Assembly (NCBI GenBank): GCA_020631735.1
Contig: CM036162.1
Coordinates: 96,265,666 to 96,329,665 of the forward strand
DNA: 64,000 bases
Origin: Saccharum officinarum
Taxonomy: Eukaryota; Streptophyta; Magnoliopsida; Poales; Poaceae
Direction: 5' to 3'
Under the pieces are notes generated by a model. That model was not told the DNA's origin, did no database searches, and worked only from the letters and a program-made list of their open reading frames with translations. This document shows positions 1 to 10,633 of this stretch, one piece after another. The position numbers were made by a program, and so were the translations under genes. Numbering within the stretch: the first letter of the stretch is position 1; every line of letters starts with the position of its first letter.

Positions 1-491
1 TCGTTATCACCTAGACGACTTGTTGGTGATTGGGAGTTTGGTGATCATCCAGCGGAGCTTGTGGATGACCCAACTCATCTTGTGAGCGGTTGTGGGTGAT
101 TCACCACGACGGAGTGTCAAAGAATCAACCCGTAGAGAGCACTTGATCCTCGCGTGGATCAAGGGGGAGCTACACCCTTGCGCGGGTGCTCCAACGAGGA
201 CTAGTGGGGAGTGGCGACTCTCTGATACCTCGGGAAAACATCACCGTGTTCCTAACACTTTACTTTCAAGCAATTTACTTTCACATATTACTTTTGTTGC
301 TTGGTTTACTTTTCTAGAATTGCCATGCTAGACTAGGATTGGAACTTATGGTGCAAAACTTTTATCGATAGAATCACTAGGAACACTTGTAGGCACTAGG
401 GGTGAATTATGACTTAGTAGGATTAAATTCTCGCAATAAATTTTTAGAAAAGCCCAATTCACCCCCCCTCTTGGGCATCTTGATCCTTTCA
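1..491 (+). mobile_element. 3' part of a Sirevirus-type LTR, cut by the window start
   Basis: The stretch ends with the sequence ending TTGATCCTTTCA at 491, a typical LTR end in CA. It matches, in reverse complement, the left part of the LTR at 43631-45242, including the run of Cs before TTGGGCATC. No primer binding site (TGGTATCAGAGC) follows 491, so this is the outer end of a 3' LTR or a solo LTR whose remainder lies left of the window. Apparent reading frames here are not genes; the same frame recurs in the 43.8-44.0 kb LTR. Confidence 0.75.
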
Positions 492-1982
492 CCACTTTCT
501 AATTTCGTATGGCCATTGCAAGGTTGGTACCAGATGACACTTTTGTCGTGGCAGCCCATGTTGAAAATTTGCCACGACAATAAGAGATTTCAGTGCCCAC
601 TACAACAGGGAAAGGTTTTTTGAAGAATTCAACAGGGGAAGGTTAAGAATTGAAGTCTTATTGGGTACAAAATAGATAAGTAATTGGAAAAAAATTGTAC
701 AACTTTATTGGTAGAAACATGTCAAAAGTATGCCCCTATACATCATATTTCATGTTTGGACAAATCAATGATACCAATAGTGTTTGCTGACCCTAATAGC
801 TCACCCAAAAAATAAATAATCATAGATGATCAGCCAGGGAAATGGCAACAAAAAGAAAACTAAAAGAAAGAAATATTTCATTTTTGGGTGTTAGCTTTCT
901 CATTCTCAGATATACAATTAGTAAATTATGTTCATACCATCACAAATAGGCAGGTGCATGTATTTTTGAACTAACAGCAGATGCACATCTTTCATCATTG
1001 TAAAAATCAAACACATGTTTTTTTGGCATTCACAAAAAAATACCGCATCTCCTTATCTATTTAATTTGTAGATGGATTGAGGTTAGGCTGGTAGTAAAGA
1101 TTGAGAATATAGATTGCAGTTAATTTCAAATCTTCATAAAACTGAAGGCAGAGCCTGTACGATCCAAAGACGGGGCAGAATATGGTACCTGTTAGTTGTG
1201 TAGATGGGAGCATCTGCATGTATTTTTGAACTGAACAGCATATGCATATCTTTTATCATTATAAAAATAAAACACATGTTTTTTTGGCATTCACAAAAAT
1301 ATACCGCATTTCCTTATCTATTTAATTTGTAGATGGAGTGAGGCTAGGCTGGTAGTAAAGATTAAGAATATATATTGCAGTTAATTCAAAATCTTCATAA
1401 AACTGAAGGCAGAGCCTGTACGATCTAGAGATGGTGTGGGATATGGTACCTGTTAGTTGTGTAGATGGGAGCATCTTGGTGGCACTTGTCAGCGATGGAG
1501 CAGCGCTAGTCCTACACCAACAATGATGAAGGTGGTGTAACAATTTAATTTTCAAAAGACAAGAAAATAGTAATCAGATTCTCAAGAACTACGATGTACA
1601 AATACCACTGAACATTATTCAGTAACTTACCTGCTCAATTGAATTGACACTGTCATATCTTATTTGCTAAACTTGAACCTCACACAAAAGAATGCTAATG
1701 TCAATAGGTTGTTGTAAGGCGAGATGATTCCTTTTTTCTAAACCTAGAAGCCAAGATGGTTTCCCTCTTGTATATATAGCATGAAGAACAAAAAGAGGAT
1801 CTATATGAGCTATCTACAAGTAGTAAAACAGGTGATGAATTTAGAAATGGTAACTAGAAATGTAAGCACATAGATGCACACCTTGAGCCCCAGCAGCGTC
1901 ATTGGGGATTTACTGCTCGAGCACACCTGGCTGATGAATCTGTAGCAAAATCATGAGCACACAAATGTCCAGAGTTAGTAGG
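492..1982. other. Intergenic DNA without a recognisable gene
   Basis: AT-rich sequence between the LTR end at 491 and the solo LTR at 1983. No convincing coding sequence was found on either strand. The one clear structure is the tandem duplication at 956-1476. Confidence 0.6.
956..1476. repeat. Tandem duplication, two units of about 260 bp
   Basis: Unit 1 (956-1215) and unit 2 (1216-1476) both start GCATGTATTTTTGAACT and both end GTGTAGATGGGAGCATCT. They differ by scattered substitutions and small indels, so the duplication is not recent. It has no link to a mobile element that I can see. Confidence 0.85.
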
Positions 1983-3906
1983 TGAAAGGTCTTAATGGCT
2001 AGAGGGGGTGAATAACCTATTAAAAGTTCTACAACATCACTTAAGCCAAATGGATAGACAATTAAATGACGAAGTGAGTGTTGTGCTAGCCTACTAAAAA
2101 TACAAGCCTCCTATCCATAATTCTAGTTATCTATGATCTCTATGTCACACAAGAGGCTAAGTCACTACTCTCTAAGTTAGTGAGCTCTCAATGACTAACT
2201 AAAGAGCCTCACTAACCACTAACAAGACACAAGCTAGCTCTAAAAACTAGGAAAGTAAATGCAAGAGAGGTAGTGAAGGTTATACCGCCGTGACAAGAGA
2301 CAATCAATCAATCACAAAGAGAATCCCAGAGACAATGATGGCACAATGATTTACCCCGAGGTTCACTTGCTTGTAGGCAAGTTATGTTCTCGTTGTAGCG
2401 ATTCAACCACTTGAAGGTTCACGCGCTAATAGGCATCACATGCCTAACCCACAATCAGGCGCCGCACAACCAACATAAGATGGGGATCCACAAGCTACGA
2501 GCAATCCACTAGAGTACCTTTTGGCTCTTCACTGAGGAAAGGTCAAAAACCCCTCAGAATCACCATGATCGGAGCAGGAGACACACACCTTCCTCCGCTC
2601 GACGATCCTCGCTGCACCAAGCCGTCTAGGTGACAACAACCACCAAGAGTTACAAGCGAAATCCGCAGCAAAACATAATCACCAAGTACATCTAGATGCA
2701 ATCACTCAAAGCAATGCACTTGGATGCTCTCTAATCTCACCAAATGATGAATCAATCAAGCTAGATGAGTAAGAGAGGAATGGCTAGACTCACTAGGGTG
2801 TATTCTCAATAGAAATGGCCAAGAGAGTGAGTCCAAGCCATCTATCTCGTATTTATAGAGCCCCCAAATGTGTTAGGGTCAAGGCGCACTGATCGGACGC
2901 GCTGGTCGGGGCGACCGAACGCACCCGAACCAGCGTCCGGTCCACCAGATGCTACCACGTGTCCACGCTTTAAACCTGTGCCGCCGGATCTCAACGGTCA
3001 AGTGACCCAGCGCCAATGGCTAAGTGAAGACCAGACGCGCCCGAGGGAAGACCGGACGCAGCCCTCCTCACGTCCGCTCATGCCCCTAGCGCGCCATGAC
3101 TGGACTCGCAGTCAGCATGACCGGACCGGACACTCCAACACGTGGAGTTCGATCACTTCCAGTAAGCATCCAGAGCCGGTTTTTGATGACCGGACGTGTT
3201 TGCTCGTCCATGACCGGACGCAGGCAGAGTCTGGTCCTTTCTTCGCTCGCACACCGGCCCATGTCAGCAGCGACCGGACACACCCCTTGCGCATCTGGTC
3301 CTTCCTCTTTGCCAGCGTCTGATCAAAGGACCGAGAGCTCCCTTCACCGCGATCTACTGACCGGACACACCCGCCCGAGCTCGGTTACTACCGAGGCAGC
3401 ATCCGGTCACCTCGAGACCGCTTCTCCACTTCTCAAACTTCGCCACCCTTGCTCAAATGTACTAACCACCAAGTGTATCACCTTGTGCACGTGTGTTAGC
3501 AACTTTTCACAAACATTTTTAAGGGTGTTAGCACTCACTAGAATCTAAATGTATATGCAATGAGTTAGAACATCTAGTGGCACTTTGATAACCACATTTC
3601 ACGATAAGTTTCACCTCTCTTAATAGTATGACTATCTATCCTAAATGTGATCACACTCACTAAGTATCTTGATCACCAAAACAAAATAGCCCTATCAAAT
3701 ATACCTTTGCCTTGAGCCTATTTTATTTTTCTTTCTTCTTTTCTAAGCTTTGAGCACTTGATCATCACCATGTCCTCCACCATCATCATGATCAACCTTC
3801 ACTTGCTCTGTCACTTGGATTGTATTAACCTATCTCATATTTACTTAGAGTCAAAGGTTAGCACCTATGGTTTCATCAATTCACCGAAACCAAACTAGAG
3901 CTTTCA
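1983..3906 (-). mobile_element. Solo LTR of a Sirevirus-like retrotransposon
   Basis: It begins TGAAAGGTCTTAATGGC and ends GAGCTTTCA, in the same orientation as the LTRs at 4290-6314, to which both ends are clearly related. There is no internal domain. The flanking 5-mers are GTAGG (1978-1982) and GTAGA (3907-3911), which match at four of five positions, so this looks like an LTR-LTR recombination remnant with a slightly decayed target duplication. A minus-strand TATA box (TATAAATA) lies at 2850-2857. A CCGGAC-rich repeat array at about 2889-3414 lies upstream of it on that strand. Confidence 0.75.
2889..3414 (-). promoter_or_regulatory. Degenerate CCGGAC/GTCCGG repeat array in the solo LTR U3
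   Basis: Many copies of GACCGGACGC-like half-palindromes are scattered over about 525 bp. On the minus strand they lie directly upstream of the TATA box at 2850-2857. The copies are more diverged than those in the full-length elements, as expected for an older insertion. I see no TAACGG box between array and TATA here, unlike in the other LTRs. Confidence 0.6.
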
Positions 3907-4284
3907 GTAGATCCTATTCAATTTTGGGAAACAAGGCAGGGCACAGAAAGGATTTTAATACATTCCTCTTCCATTTGAGAGAGAGGGAATGGAGGAATAA
4001 GAAGAAAGGCCCTATCTCAGAAGCTCCACCATTTGAGAGATTGAGGCATGGCTGAGGCACTAAGCAAGCTGCAATGGTGCACCTCGTATGCATCACCTCC
4101 CCACAGGTTGTAGCACGCAAGCGTGTGGTACCCAGTGGTGATGGTGGTGCCTGCGTGATTGGCAACCGAGTCCAAGGGCGTGCTGGTCGCGCACCTAAGG
4201 TCTGGCGCATCGATCTGTGGGGGAGTAGGAAGACGATGAGAGCCTTCGCAGCAAGAGAGTATCAAAATCTCTGCGGAAGCAGTA

Positions 4285-4289
4285 GTCAC
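4285..4289. repeat. Target-site duplication GTCAC, left copy
   Basis: GTCAC directly precedes the LTR start TGTAAGG and is repeated exactly at 14728-14732 after the right LTR. Together they define the 4290-14727 insertion. Confidence 0.95.
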
Positions 4290-5089
4290 TGTAAGGTCCG
4301 AATGGCTAGAGGGGGGGTGAATAGCCTAATTAAAACTTCTACAAGAATTACTTAACCACAAGTTAGTATAAAAGGTGGCGGAGCAAAATGCACTAGCTCT
4401 AACTAATTAAGCAAGCCACCTACACAAGTCTAGTACAAGGCTATCCACTAAACACTACAACAACAACAAGCTAGATACAAGATGTAAAACGAGAGAAGAG
4501 CTTCGAGTGATTATACCACCGTGTAGAGATGAGAAGTACCAATCAATCAATCACACAAGAGAAATCCTCGGGAAGAGAATGACACAAGAATTTATCCCGA
4601 GGTTCACTTGCTTCCCGGCAAGCTACTCCTCGTTGTGGCGATGCACCCACTTGTCGGTTCGCGAGCTAATCAACTATCAAGAGTTGAGCCCTCGGCGGGC
4701 GCCGCACAACCGCACACAAGATGGGGATCCTCCAAGCCACGAGCTCCACTAGAGTATCCAATTTGCGAACTCCCGCGGGGAAGGATCAAGAACCCCTTAC
4801 AACACTTGGTGAAGGCTCCAACAATCTCCAATTGCGAGCTCAATCACCTCCGCTGCTCCAAGCCGTCTACCGTGTCGGGAAACACGGAAGAGTAACAAGA
4901 AATCCGCAGCAACTCGAAGATCAAGTGCCTCTAGAATGCAACTCTCAAGCAATGCACTTGAATCTCACTCAATCTCACTCAAGATGTGCAATCAATCAAA
5001 GAGATGAGTGGAGGGGTTGTTCTCTAGCTCAAAGGATGTCTCTATATCTCAAAATGTGCAAGAGTTGCCCTCAAACCCCGGACATCCTC

Positions 5090-5097
5090 TATTTATA
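5090..5097 (-). promoter_or_regulatory. TATA box of the 3' LTR
   Basis: TATAAATA on the minus strand, between the U3 repeat array and the R-U5 side. The 5' LTR has the same box at 13503-13510. Confidence 0.75.
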
Positions 5098-5148
5098 ACG
5101 AAGGGGTACGCAGCTAGCCGTTACGGACGACGCAGCGAAAATCGTGCT

Positions 5149-5661
5149 GACCGGACGCTCCGGTCAGGGTGACCGGACGCGTCCGGTCACTATACGACAA
5201 ACGTGAACAGTGCGCGTCAGAACTAGCCGTTGCCCTGACCGGACGCGCTCAACCGAGTGACCGGACGCGACAGTGCCAACGTCCGGTCGCGTTCCAGTAA
5301 GCTCCAGCTGCGACCGGACGCGTCCGATCGCACGTGACCAGACGCGCCGCGCGTCCGATCGTCACTCCGCTTCGCTCTGCCCCTCTGGACGCCTGACCGG
5401 ACGCTCCGGCTACGTGAGGGACCGGACGCGCCGGTCGCGCGCTCTGGTTCGCTCAGGAGAACTGACCGGACGCGCTGTTGAACTGACCGGACGCCACAGT
5501 GCCAGCGTCCGGTTAGAGTCCAGTAAGCTCCCTGGATGACCGGACGCGTCCGGTCGTCAGTGACCGGACGCGCCGGTTGCAAACCCTAGCACCCGCGCCT
5601 GCGCTGTACTGACCGGACGCGTTCGGTCATACCATGACCGCGTCCGGTGCAGCGTCCGGTC
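5149..5661 (-). promoter_or_regulatory. U3 array of GACCGGACGCGTCCGGTC palindromes (3' LTR)
   Basis: About twenty full or half copies of the perfect 18-bp palindrome GACCGGACGCGTCCGGTC lie within 510 bp. On the element's strand the array ends about 25 bp before a TAACGG box (5119-5124). TATAAATA follows a further 22 bp on (5090-5097). Palindromic repeats in the cis-regulatory part of Sirevirus LTRs are known from maize. That they act as enhancers, or as sources of hairpin small RNAs, is inference for this copy. Confidence 0.8.
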
Positions 5662-6280
5662 ACCTCTGTGACCTCCGTTCGCCTCCGTTACTTTTCCGAC
5701 TTCCAGCGTAGTGGAAAATAGGCATTTCAACTTCACAAAAAACGCCTGAATCCCGCGCTCGCAAAGCTCGGCGGGAGGGAGAGAGGAACCCAAACCCCTC
5801 TCTACCGCTTGAACTCCACCGCCTTCGCAAATGTGCTAACACCACCAAGTGTACAACACCATGTGCATGTGTGTTAGCATTTCACAATCATTTTCCAAGA
5901 CGTTATGTTAGCTCTTTACTAGATCCTAATGCATATGCTCAAGACATTGATCTAGTGGCACTTGATTTCCGAGCTAACCGTGATTGCCCCTCTTGATAGT
6001 CGGCTATGTATCCTAAACCCGGTCAATCACTTCTCTACTCATCTTAGACCGGCAAAAGGAAAACCCTATGGTTATACCTTTGCCTTGAGCTCTTAGATCC
6101 TTCTCCACTTGATCATCATGTCCTTCCTTTTATGTGCATCTTCACCATGATCATCATTTCATGTCCATGCACCATCTCTTTGTGATCTTGTGGCCACCAC
6201 ACCTTGCCACATACACCTTCATCACATGTGTTGCTTATGCCTAACTCAAAACACTTAACACATGGCATTAGCAACTTGGT

Positions 6281-6341
6281 GTCATTAATTACCAAAACCA
6301 AACTTGGGCTTTCAATCTCCCCCTTTTTGGTAATTGATGAC
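6281..6341 (-). other. Inverted repeat bracketing the polypurine tract and 3' LTR edge
   Basis: GTCATTAATTACCAAAA at 6281-6297 pairs with TTTTGGTAATTGATGAC at 6325-6341, matching at 16 of 17 positions with a 27-nt loop. The loop holds the LTR edge (6314) and the polypurine tract (CTCCCCC on the plus strand, 6317-6323), which primes plus-strand DNA synthesis. One arm is inside the LTR and one outside. The same arrangement occurs at 45196-45272 and 53966-54034. Confidence 0.75.
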
Positions 6342-6922
6342 AACCATCACAAAGATATGAAATGAAATCAATTTTCAATTTCGATAGTATTAGCTCCCCC
6401 TACATATGTGCTTTCATGAGTTTGGTTCAATTATGCACATATGTATGGATTTGAAATTTGAGAGAGTTACTACTATCAAATTGATGCTAAGGTATATAGA
6501 ATGGACCTTTGAAGCGTGATACCAATCGGAGTTGCCTTTATATACCATCCTTAGCATCGAAGTAGCTAGACACCACTTGTAATACATCACTTGTAAAGAT
6601 CACAAACACTAAAGTACTTCGTGAGATCAACTTTAAAAGCAAAGGTGTCTAGATACCACATATAAAGCTACTCTTAACAAAACATCATTCAAGTTCTATA
6701 TCTAGCATACACCATTCAATCATGAATATCGAAATTAAACTTTTGCAATGCAACATTTCATCATGTTAATGCACATACAAATGCAACAAATAATCCATGA
6801 GCTTGCTCCCCCTACTTATGTGCTCAAATTTAATTTCTCTCTGCCTCACTATATCTTTTCTCTCCCCCTTACTATATCTTTCTCGCTCTTTGCAATATCT
6901 TTGTGACTTTTCTCTCCCCCTT
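6317..6922 (-). other. Multiple polypurine tracts upstream of the 3' LTR
   Basis: Besides the tract at the LTR edge, further GGGGGAG-type tracts (minus strand) lie at about 6394-6400, 6806-6813, 6862-6869 and 6914-6923. Repeated polypurine tracts before the 3' LTR are a described hallmark of Sireviruses. The rest of 6315-7370 is non-coding; no third ORF is present in this element. Confidence 0.65.
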
Positions 6923-7370
6923 TGTCAACAATCACCAAAAAGGTGCCAATTTTAGTGAGAGATAGGTCAATCAATTATGAGGGAGTCCAAATTATGGTTC
7001 AATCTAGATTACTTGCCTAGAATATGTAATTCGGTTTGATCCAAGAACAAGCTTTTTCACACCTCATAAAGTATAAGGGTTATCTTGACCATGTTGAATT
7101 ACACATCATGAGCTTATTTTCTAGATTCAACACTAGGTTTGCAAGCCCACAAACATGTCATATGCTACCACTAGATCAATCAAACATAGAAGCAATAGTG
7201 GTACCATATATACATCAAGATCATTTAATTTTCATGAATGAGCCTATTTGTCATGCAAATATGTCTATATGTTCTAAACATGTCCTTAGCAAAGTATGAA
7301 TGATATGCCAAACAACTTTACCTTGCTATGTTGGAGGAGAGACATGTTATATAAGAATGTGGGGGTACAC

Positions 7371-9071
7371 TCATTTCAAGTTGGAGAAGTCAAGTATGTT
7401 CAATTCATTCTTCAACTTGTAAAATCTCTTTTCATCAAGTGGCTTTGTAAAGATGTCGGCTAGTTGATCTTCGGTGCCAATGCTCTCAATGCTAATATCA
7501 CCATTTTGTTGATGGTCTCTTATGAAGTGGTGCCTTATGTCAATGTGCTTTGTTCTTGAATGTTGAACCGGATTTTGTGTCATCTTTATAGCACTCTCAT
7601 TATCACAAAACAAAGGCACATTCTTGAATTTAATTCCAAAGTCATTCAAGGTGGCTTTCATCCAAAGCAATTGTGCACAACAACTACCGGCACTAATGTA
7701 TTCGGCCTCGGCGGTAGATAGTGCAACACTATTTTGTTTCTTTGATGACCATGAAACAAGAGACCTTCCAAGCAATTGACAAGTGCCACTTGTGCTCATT
7801 CTATCAATCTTGCATCCACCATAGTCGGAGTCCGAATATCCAATCAACTCAAAGTTAGACCCATTTGGAAACCATAATCCAACATCATGAGTGCCCTTAA
7901 GATATCTCAATATCCTCTTGGTTGCTTTCAAGTGACTTTCTCTAGGTGAAGCTTGATATCTTGCACACTTGCACACACTAAACATCACATCCGGCCTAGA
8001 AGCGGTGACATAGAGCAAACTTCCAATCATAGACCGGTATAGCTTTTGATCTACCATGTTGCCACTAGCATCAATACCCAATTGATCATTTGTGCCCATT
8101 GGTGTACTCATAGGTTTAGCATCTTGCAATCCAAACTTCTTGATCATGTCCTTGATGTACTTGCCTTGACTTACAAAAGTGTCATTCTTCATTTGTTTGA
8201 TTTGAAGTCCAAGGAAGTAGCTAAGCTCTCCAATCATAGACATCTCAAACTCATTAGCCATCATATTTCCAAACTCTTCACAAAAGTCTTGATTGGTTGA
8301 TCCAAAGATAATGTCATCCACATAGATTTGCAACACAAACAAGTCATTTCCAAGCTTCTTGGTGAAGAGAGTGGTGTCAACCTTTCCCATCTTGAACCCT
8401 TTAGAGAGAAGAAAGTCCCTCAATCTCTCATACCATGCTCTAGGTGCTTGCTTCAAACCATACAATGCTTTCTTGAGCTTGTAAACATGGTTGGGCTTCT
8501 TGTCATCTTCAAAACCGGGAGGTTGCTTAACATAAACTTCTTCATTGATGTAGCCATTGAGAAATGCACTTTTGACATCCATTTGATAGAGCTTAATGTT
8601 GTGTGCACAAGCATATGCTAATAAGATTCTAATAGCCTCCAATCTTGCAACCGGTGCATATGTCTCTCCAAAGTCAAGACCTTCAACTTGTGTGTAACCT
8701 TGTGCTACCAATCTTGCTTTGTTTCTTACAACTACACCATCTTGATCTTGCTTGTTTCTAAAGACCCACTTAGTACCAATCACATTATAGTTCTTTGGCC
8801 TTTCAACAAGTTCCCAAACTTGATTTCTAGTGAAGTTGTTTAGCTCTTCATGCATGGCATTTACCCAATCGGAATCTTTCAATGCATCTTCTATTTTCTT
8901 AGGTTCTTCAAGTGACACAAATGAGTAGTGCTCACAAAAGGATGCTAGCTTTGATCTAGTTTGAACACCACTTTGAATTCCACCAATGATTTGATCCAAT
9001 GGATGATCTCTTGCAATATTAGTAGGTTGGAGTATTGGGAGTTGGTTACTTCCACTAGCTTGACCTTGATC
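7371..9071 (-). CDS. Ty1-copia reverse transcriptase-RNase H part of pol
   Basis: This is the C-terminal part of the pol polyprotein, which copies the element RNA into DNA and removes the RNA. The open frame reads from just after a stop at 9072-9074, and the first Met gives 542 codons from 8999. Counting from that Met, the first catalytic Asp is in [11 protein letters not shown] (residue 141) and the YVDD active-site box is at 226-229. The RNase H region, with ALSTAEAEY, lies near residues 435-450. The frame ends at a natural stop at 7371. It should be continuous with integrase upstream. Instead an in-frame TAA (9072-9074) and a one-base shift in a run of five A/T (9250-9254) separate them. 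The RT domain itself looks intact. Confidence 0.93.
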   Translation of the reverse strand, partial: DQGQASGSNQLPILQPTNIARDHPLDQIIGGIQSGVQTRSKLASFCEHYSFVSLEEPKKIEDALKDSDWVNAMHEELNNFTRNQVWELVERPKNYNVIGTKWVFRNKQDQDGVVVRNKARLVAQGYTQVEGLDFGETYAPVARLEAIRILLAYACAHNIKLYQMDVKSAFLNGYINEEVYVKQPPGFEDDKKPNHVYKLKKALYGLKQAPRAWYERLRDFLLSKGFKMGKVDTTLFTKKLGNDLFVLQIYVDDIIFGSTNQDFCEEFGNMMANEFEMSMIGELSYFLGLQIKQMKNDTFVSQGKYIKDMIKKFGLQDAKPMSTPMGTNDQLGIDASGNMVDQKLYRSMIGSLLYVTASRPDVMFSVCKCARYQASPRESHLKATKRILRYLKGTHDVGLWFPNGSNFELIGYSDSDYGGCKIDRMSTSGTCQLLGRSLVSWSSKKQNSVALSTAEAEYISAGSCCAQLLWMKATLNDFGIKFKNVPLFCDNESAIKMTQNPVQHSRTKHIDIRHHFIRDHQQNGDISIESIGTEDQLADIFTKPLDEKRFYKLKNELNILDFSNLK

Positions 9072-9254
9072 TTACACTTCATCATGAGAACCACTAGAGC
9101 TTGCTTGATTTGTATCAATGTGTACACTTTGGTTGATCATATGAGTATCATCATCATCAACTTGCCTTGGCCTTATGTCACCAATGTCCATGTTCTTCAT
9201 TGCATTTGACAATTGATCTCCTCTCACATCATCAAGGTTTTGAGCTTCATTTTT
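9072..9254 (-). pseudogene. Integrase-RT linker with a frameshift and a nonsense codon
   Basis: The acidic, low-complexity linker between integrase and RT is readable in the RT frame here. It is entered only after a one-base change in the run of five A/T at 9250-9254. It ends early at TAA (9072-9074), after which the same frame continues into RT. Both lesions are single-base events in an otherwise intact polyprotein. A sequencing error in the homopolymer is a real alternative for the first. Confidence 0.7.
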
Positions 9255-10524
9255 GAGACCCTTGGGTTTCATCAAACTCAACATCATGAACTTCTTCCAA
9301 GGTGCCATTTGTGAGATTCCAAACTCTATATGCTTTACTTGTGGTAGAATAACCAAGTAAGAACCCTTCATCACATTTCTTTTCAAACTTGCTCAATCTA
9401 GTGCCTTTCTTGAGAATATAGCATTTGCAACCAAACACTCTAAAGTATGCAATGTTAGGCTTTCTTCCATTCAATAGCTCATATGGTGTCTTCCCAAGCT
9501 TCCCATGGCAATAGAGACGGTTGCTACAATAGCAAGCCGTGTTGATAGCTTCACTCCAAAATGAATGACTCACATTGTATTCACTAAGCATTGATCTAGC
9601 CATGTCAATCAAAGTCCTATTTTTCCTTTCCACTACACCATTGGATTGAGGAGTGTAGGTTGGTGAGAATTGATGTCCAATACCAAGATCATTACATAAA
9701 TCTTCAATTCTTGTGTTCTTGAACTCACTACCATTGTCACTTCTAATCTTCTTGATGGTAGTCTCAAACTCATTTTGCACTCTCTTGACAAAAGATTTGA
9801 ATAGATCATGTACATCACTCTTGTCATAAAGAAAGAACACCCAAGTGTATCTAGTGTAGTCATCAACAATCACAAAGCCATACTTGTTGCCACCAATGCT
9901 AGTGTATGTTGTTGGCCCAAACAAGTCCATGTGCAATAGCTCAAATACCTTTGATGTGCTCATTTCACTCTTACTCGGATGTGTATTTCCAACTTGTTTG
10001 CCGGCTTGACAGGCACTACAAGGTTTATCCTTTTCAAAAGTCACATCTTTCAAGCCTCTAACTAGGTCATGCCTCAAAAGTTTGTTCAATTGCTTCATTC
10101 CAACATGACCAAGCCTTCTATGCCACAACCATCCCATACTAGATTTGCTAAGCAAGCATGATGTCAATTGTGTCTCACTATCATTGAAGTCAACCAAGTA
10201 CAAGCTACCATGTCTAAATCCTTTGAATATCAAATTTGATCCATCAACACTTATGACTTCAACATCATCACTACCAAATATGCACTTGAAGCCAAGATCA
10301 CAAAGTTGTGCCACCGATAAAAGATTGAAATCCAAGCTCTCAACTAGCAACACATTAGATATGCTCATGTCATTTGAGATAGCAATTTTACCAAGCCCCT
10401 TGACTTTGCCTTTCTTGTTATTTCCGAAAGTGATAGCATCAAAACCACCATTTTGACTTGTATCAATTGATTTGAACATACAAGAATCCCCGATCATATG
10501 TTGAGTGCACCCACTATCAAGCAC
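9247..10524 (-). CDS. Ty1-copia protease (C-terminal part) and integrase of pol
   Basis: The frame of 425 codons from its first Met includes the retroviral-type aspartic protease signature LDSGCTQHM (catalytic Asp 3), so the true start of pol lies slightly upstream. Integrase follows with its HHCC zinc site (His135, His140, Cys169, Cys172). The catalytic triad is Asp200, Asp263 and Glu299, with 35 residues between the last two as the family requires. The frame ends early at 9247 through a one-base shift in an A/T run. Integrase inserts the cDNA into the host genome and makes the 5-bp duplication seen here. Confidence 0.92.
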   Translation of the reverse strand: MLDSGCTQHMIGDSCMFKSIDTSQNGGFDAITFGNNKKGKVKGLGKIAISNDMSISNVLLVESLDFNLLSVAQLCDLGFKCIFGSDDVEVISVDGSNLIFKGFRHGSLYLVDFNDSETQLTSCLLSKSSMGWLWHRRLGHVGMKQLNKLLRHDLVRGLKDVTFEKDKPCSACQAGKQVGNTHPSKSEMSTSKVFELLHMDLFGPTTYTSIGGNKYGFVIVDDYTRYTWVFFLYDKSDVHDLFKSFVKRVQNEFETTIKKIRSDNGSEFKNTRIEDLCNDLGIGHQFSPTYTPQSNGVVERKNRTLIDMARSMLSEYNVSHSFWSEAINTACYCSNRLYCHGKLGKTPYELLNGRKPNIAYFRVFGCKCYILKKGTRLSKFEKKCDEGFLLGYSTTSKAYRVWNLTNGTLEEVHDVEFDETQGSQK

Positions 10525-10633
10525 CCAATGCCTTCCTCCGGCTTTGTAATTGACCTACAAGACAAGATCAATTCCTTTTAGGTACCCAAACTTGTTTGGG
10601 TCCTCCAAAGTTAGTGACCAAGCTCTTTGGTAC

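Larger units (their letters stand above)
4290..6314 (-). repeat. 3' LTR of the Sirevirus-type element
   Basis: 2025 bp, starting TGTAAGGTCC and ending GGGCTTTCA on the plus strand. On the element's strand U3 is the right part, with the palindrome array at 5149-5661, the TAACGG box at 5119-5124 and TATAAATA at 5090-5097. R and U5 run left to 4290. The right LTR is the same length within 2 bp. Confidence 0.95.

Noticed and set aside
5223..5582. Arg/Thr-rich open frames (DRTRPV-like repeats) over the palindrome arrays, also at 13636, 44346, 47262 and 54923
   Set aside because: The frames exist on both strands because the repeat lacks stop codons. They are by-products of the CCGGAC array, not genes.
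5149..5661. Regularly recurring GACCGGACGCG units as a possible CRISPR-like array
   Set aside because: Spacing is irregular, the units are palindromes in an LTR U3, and the host is a plant nuclear genome.
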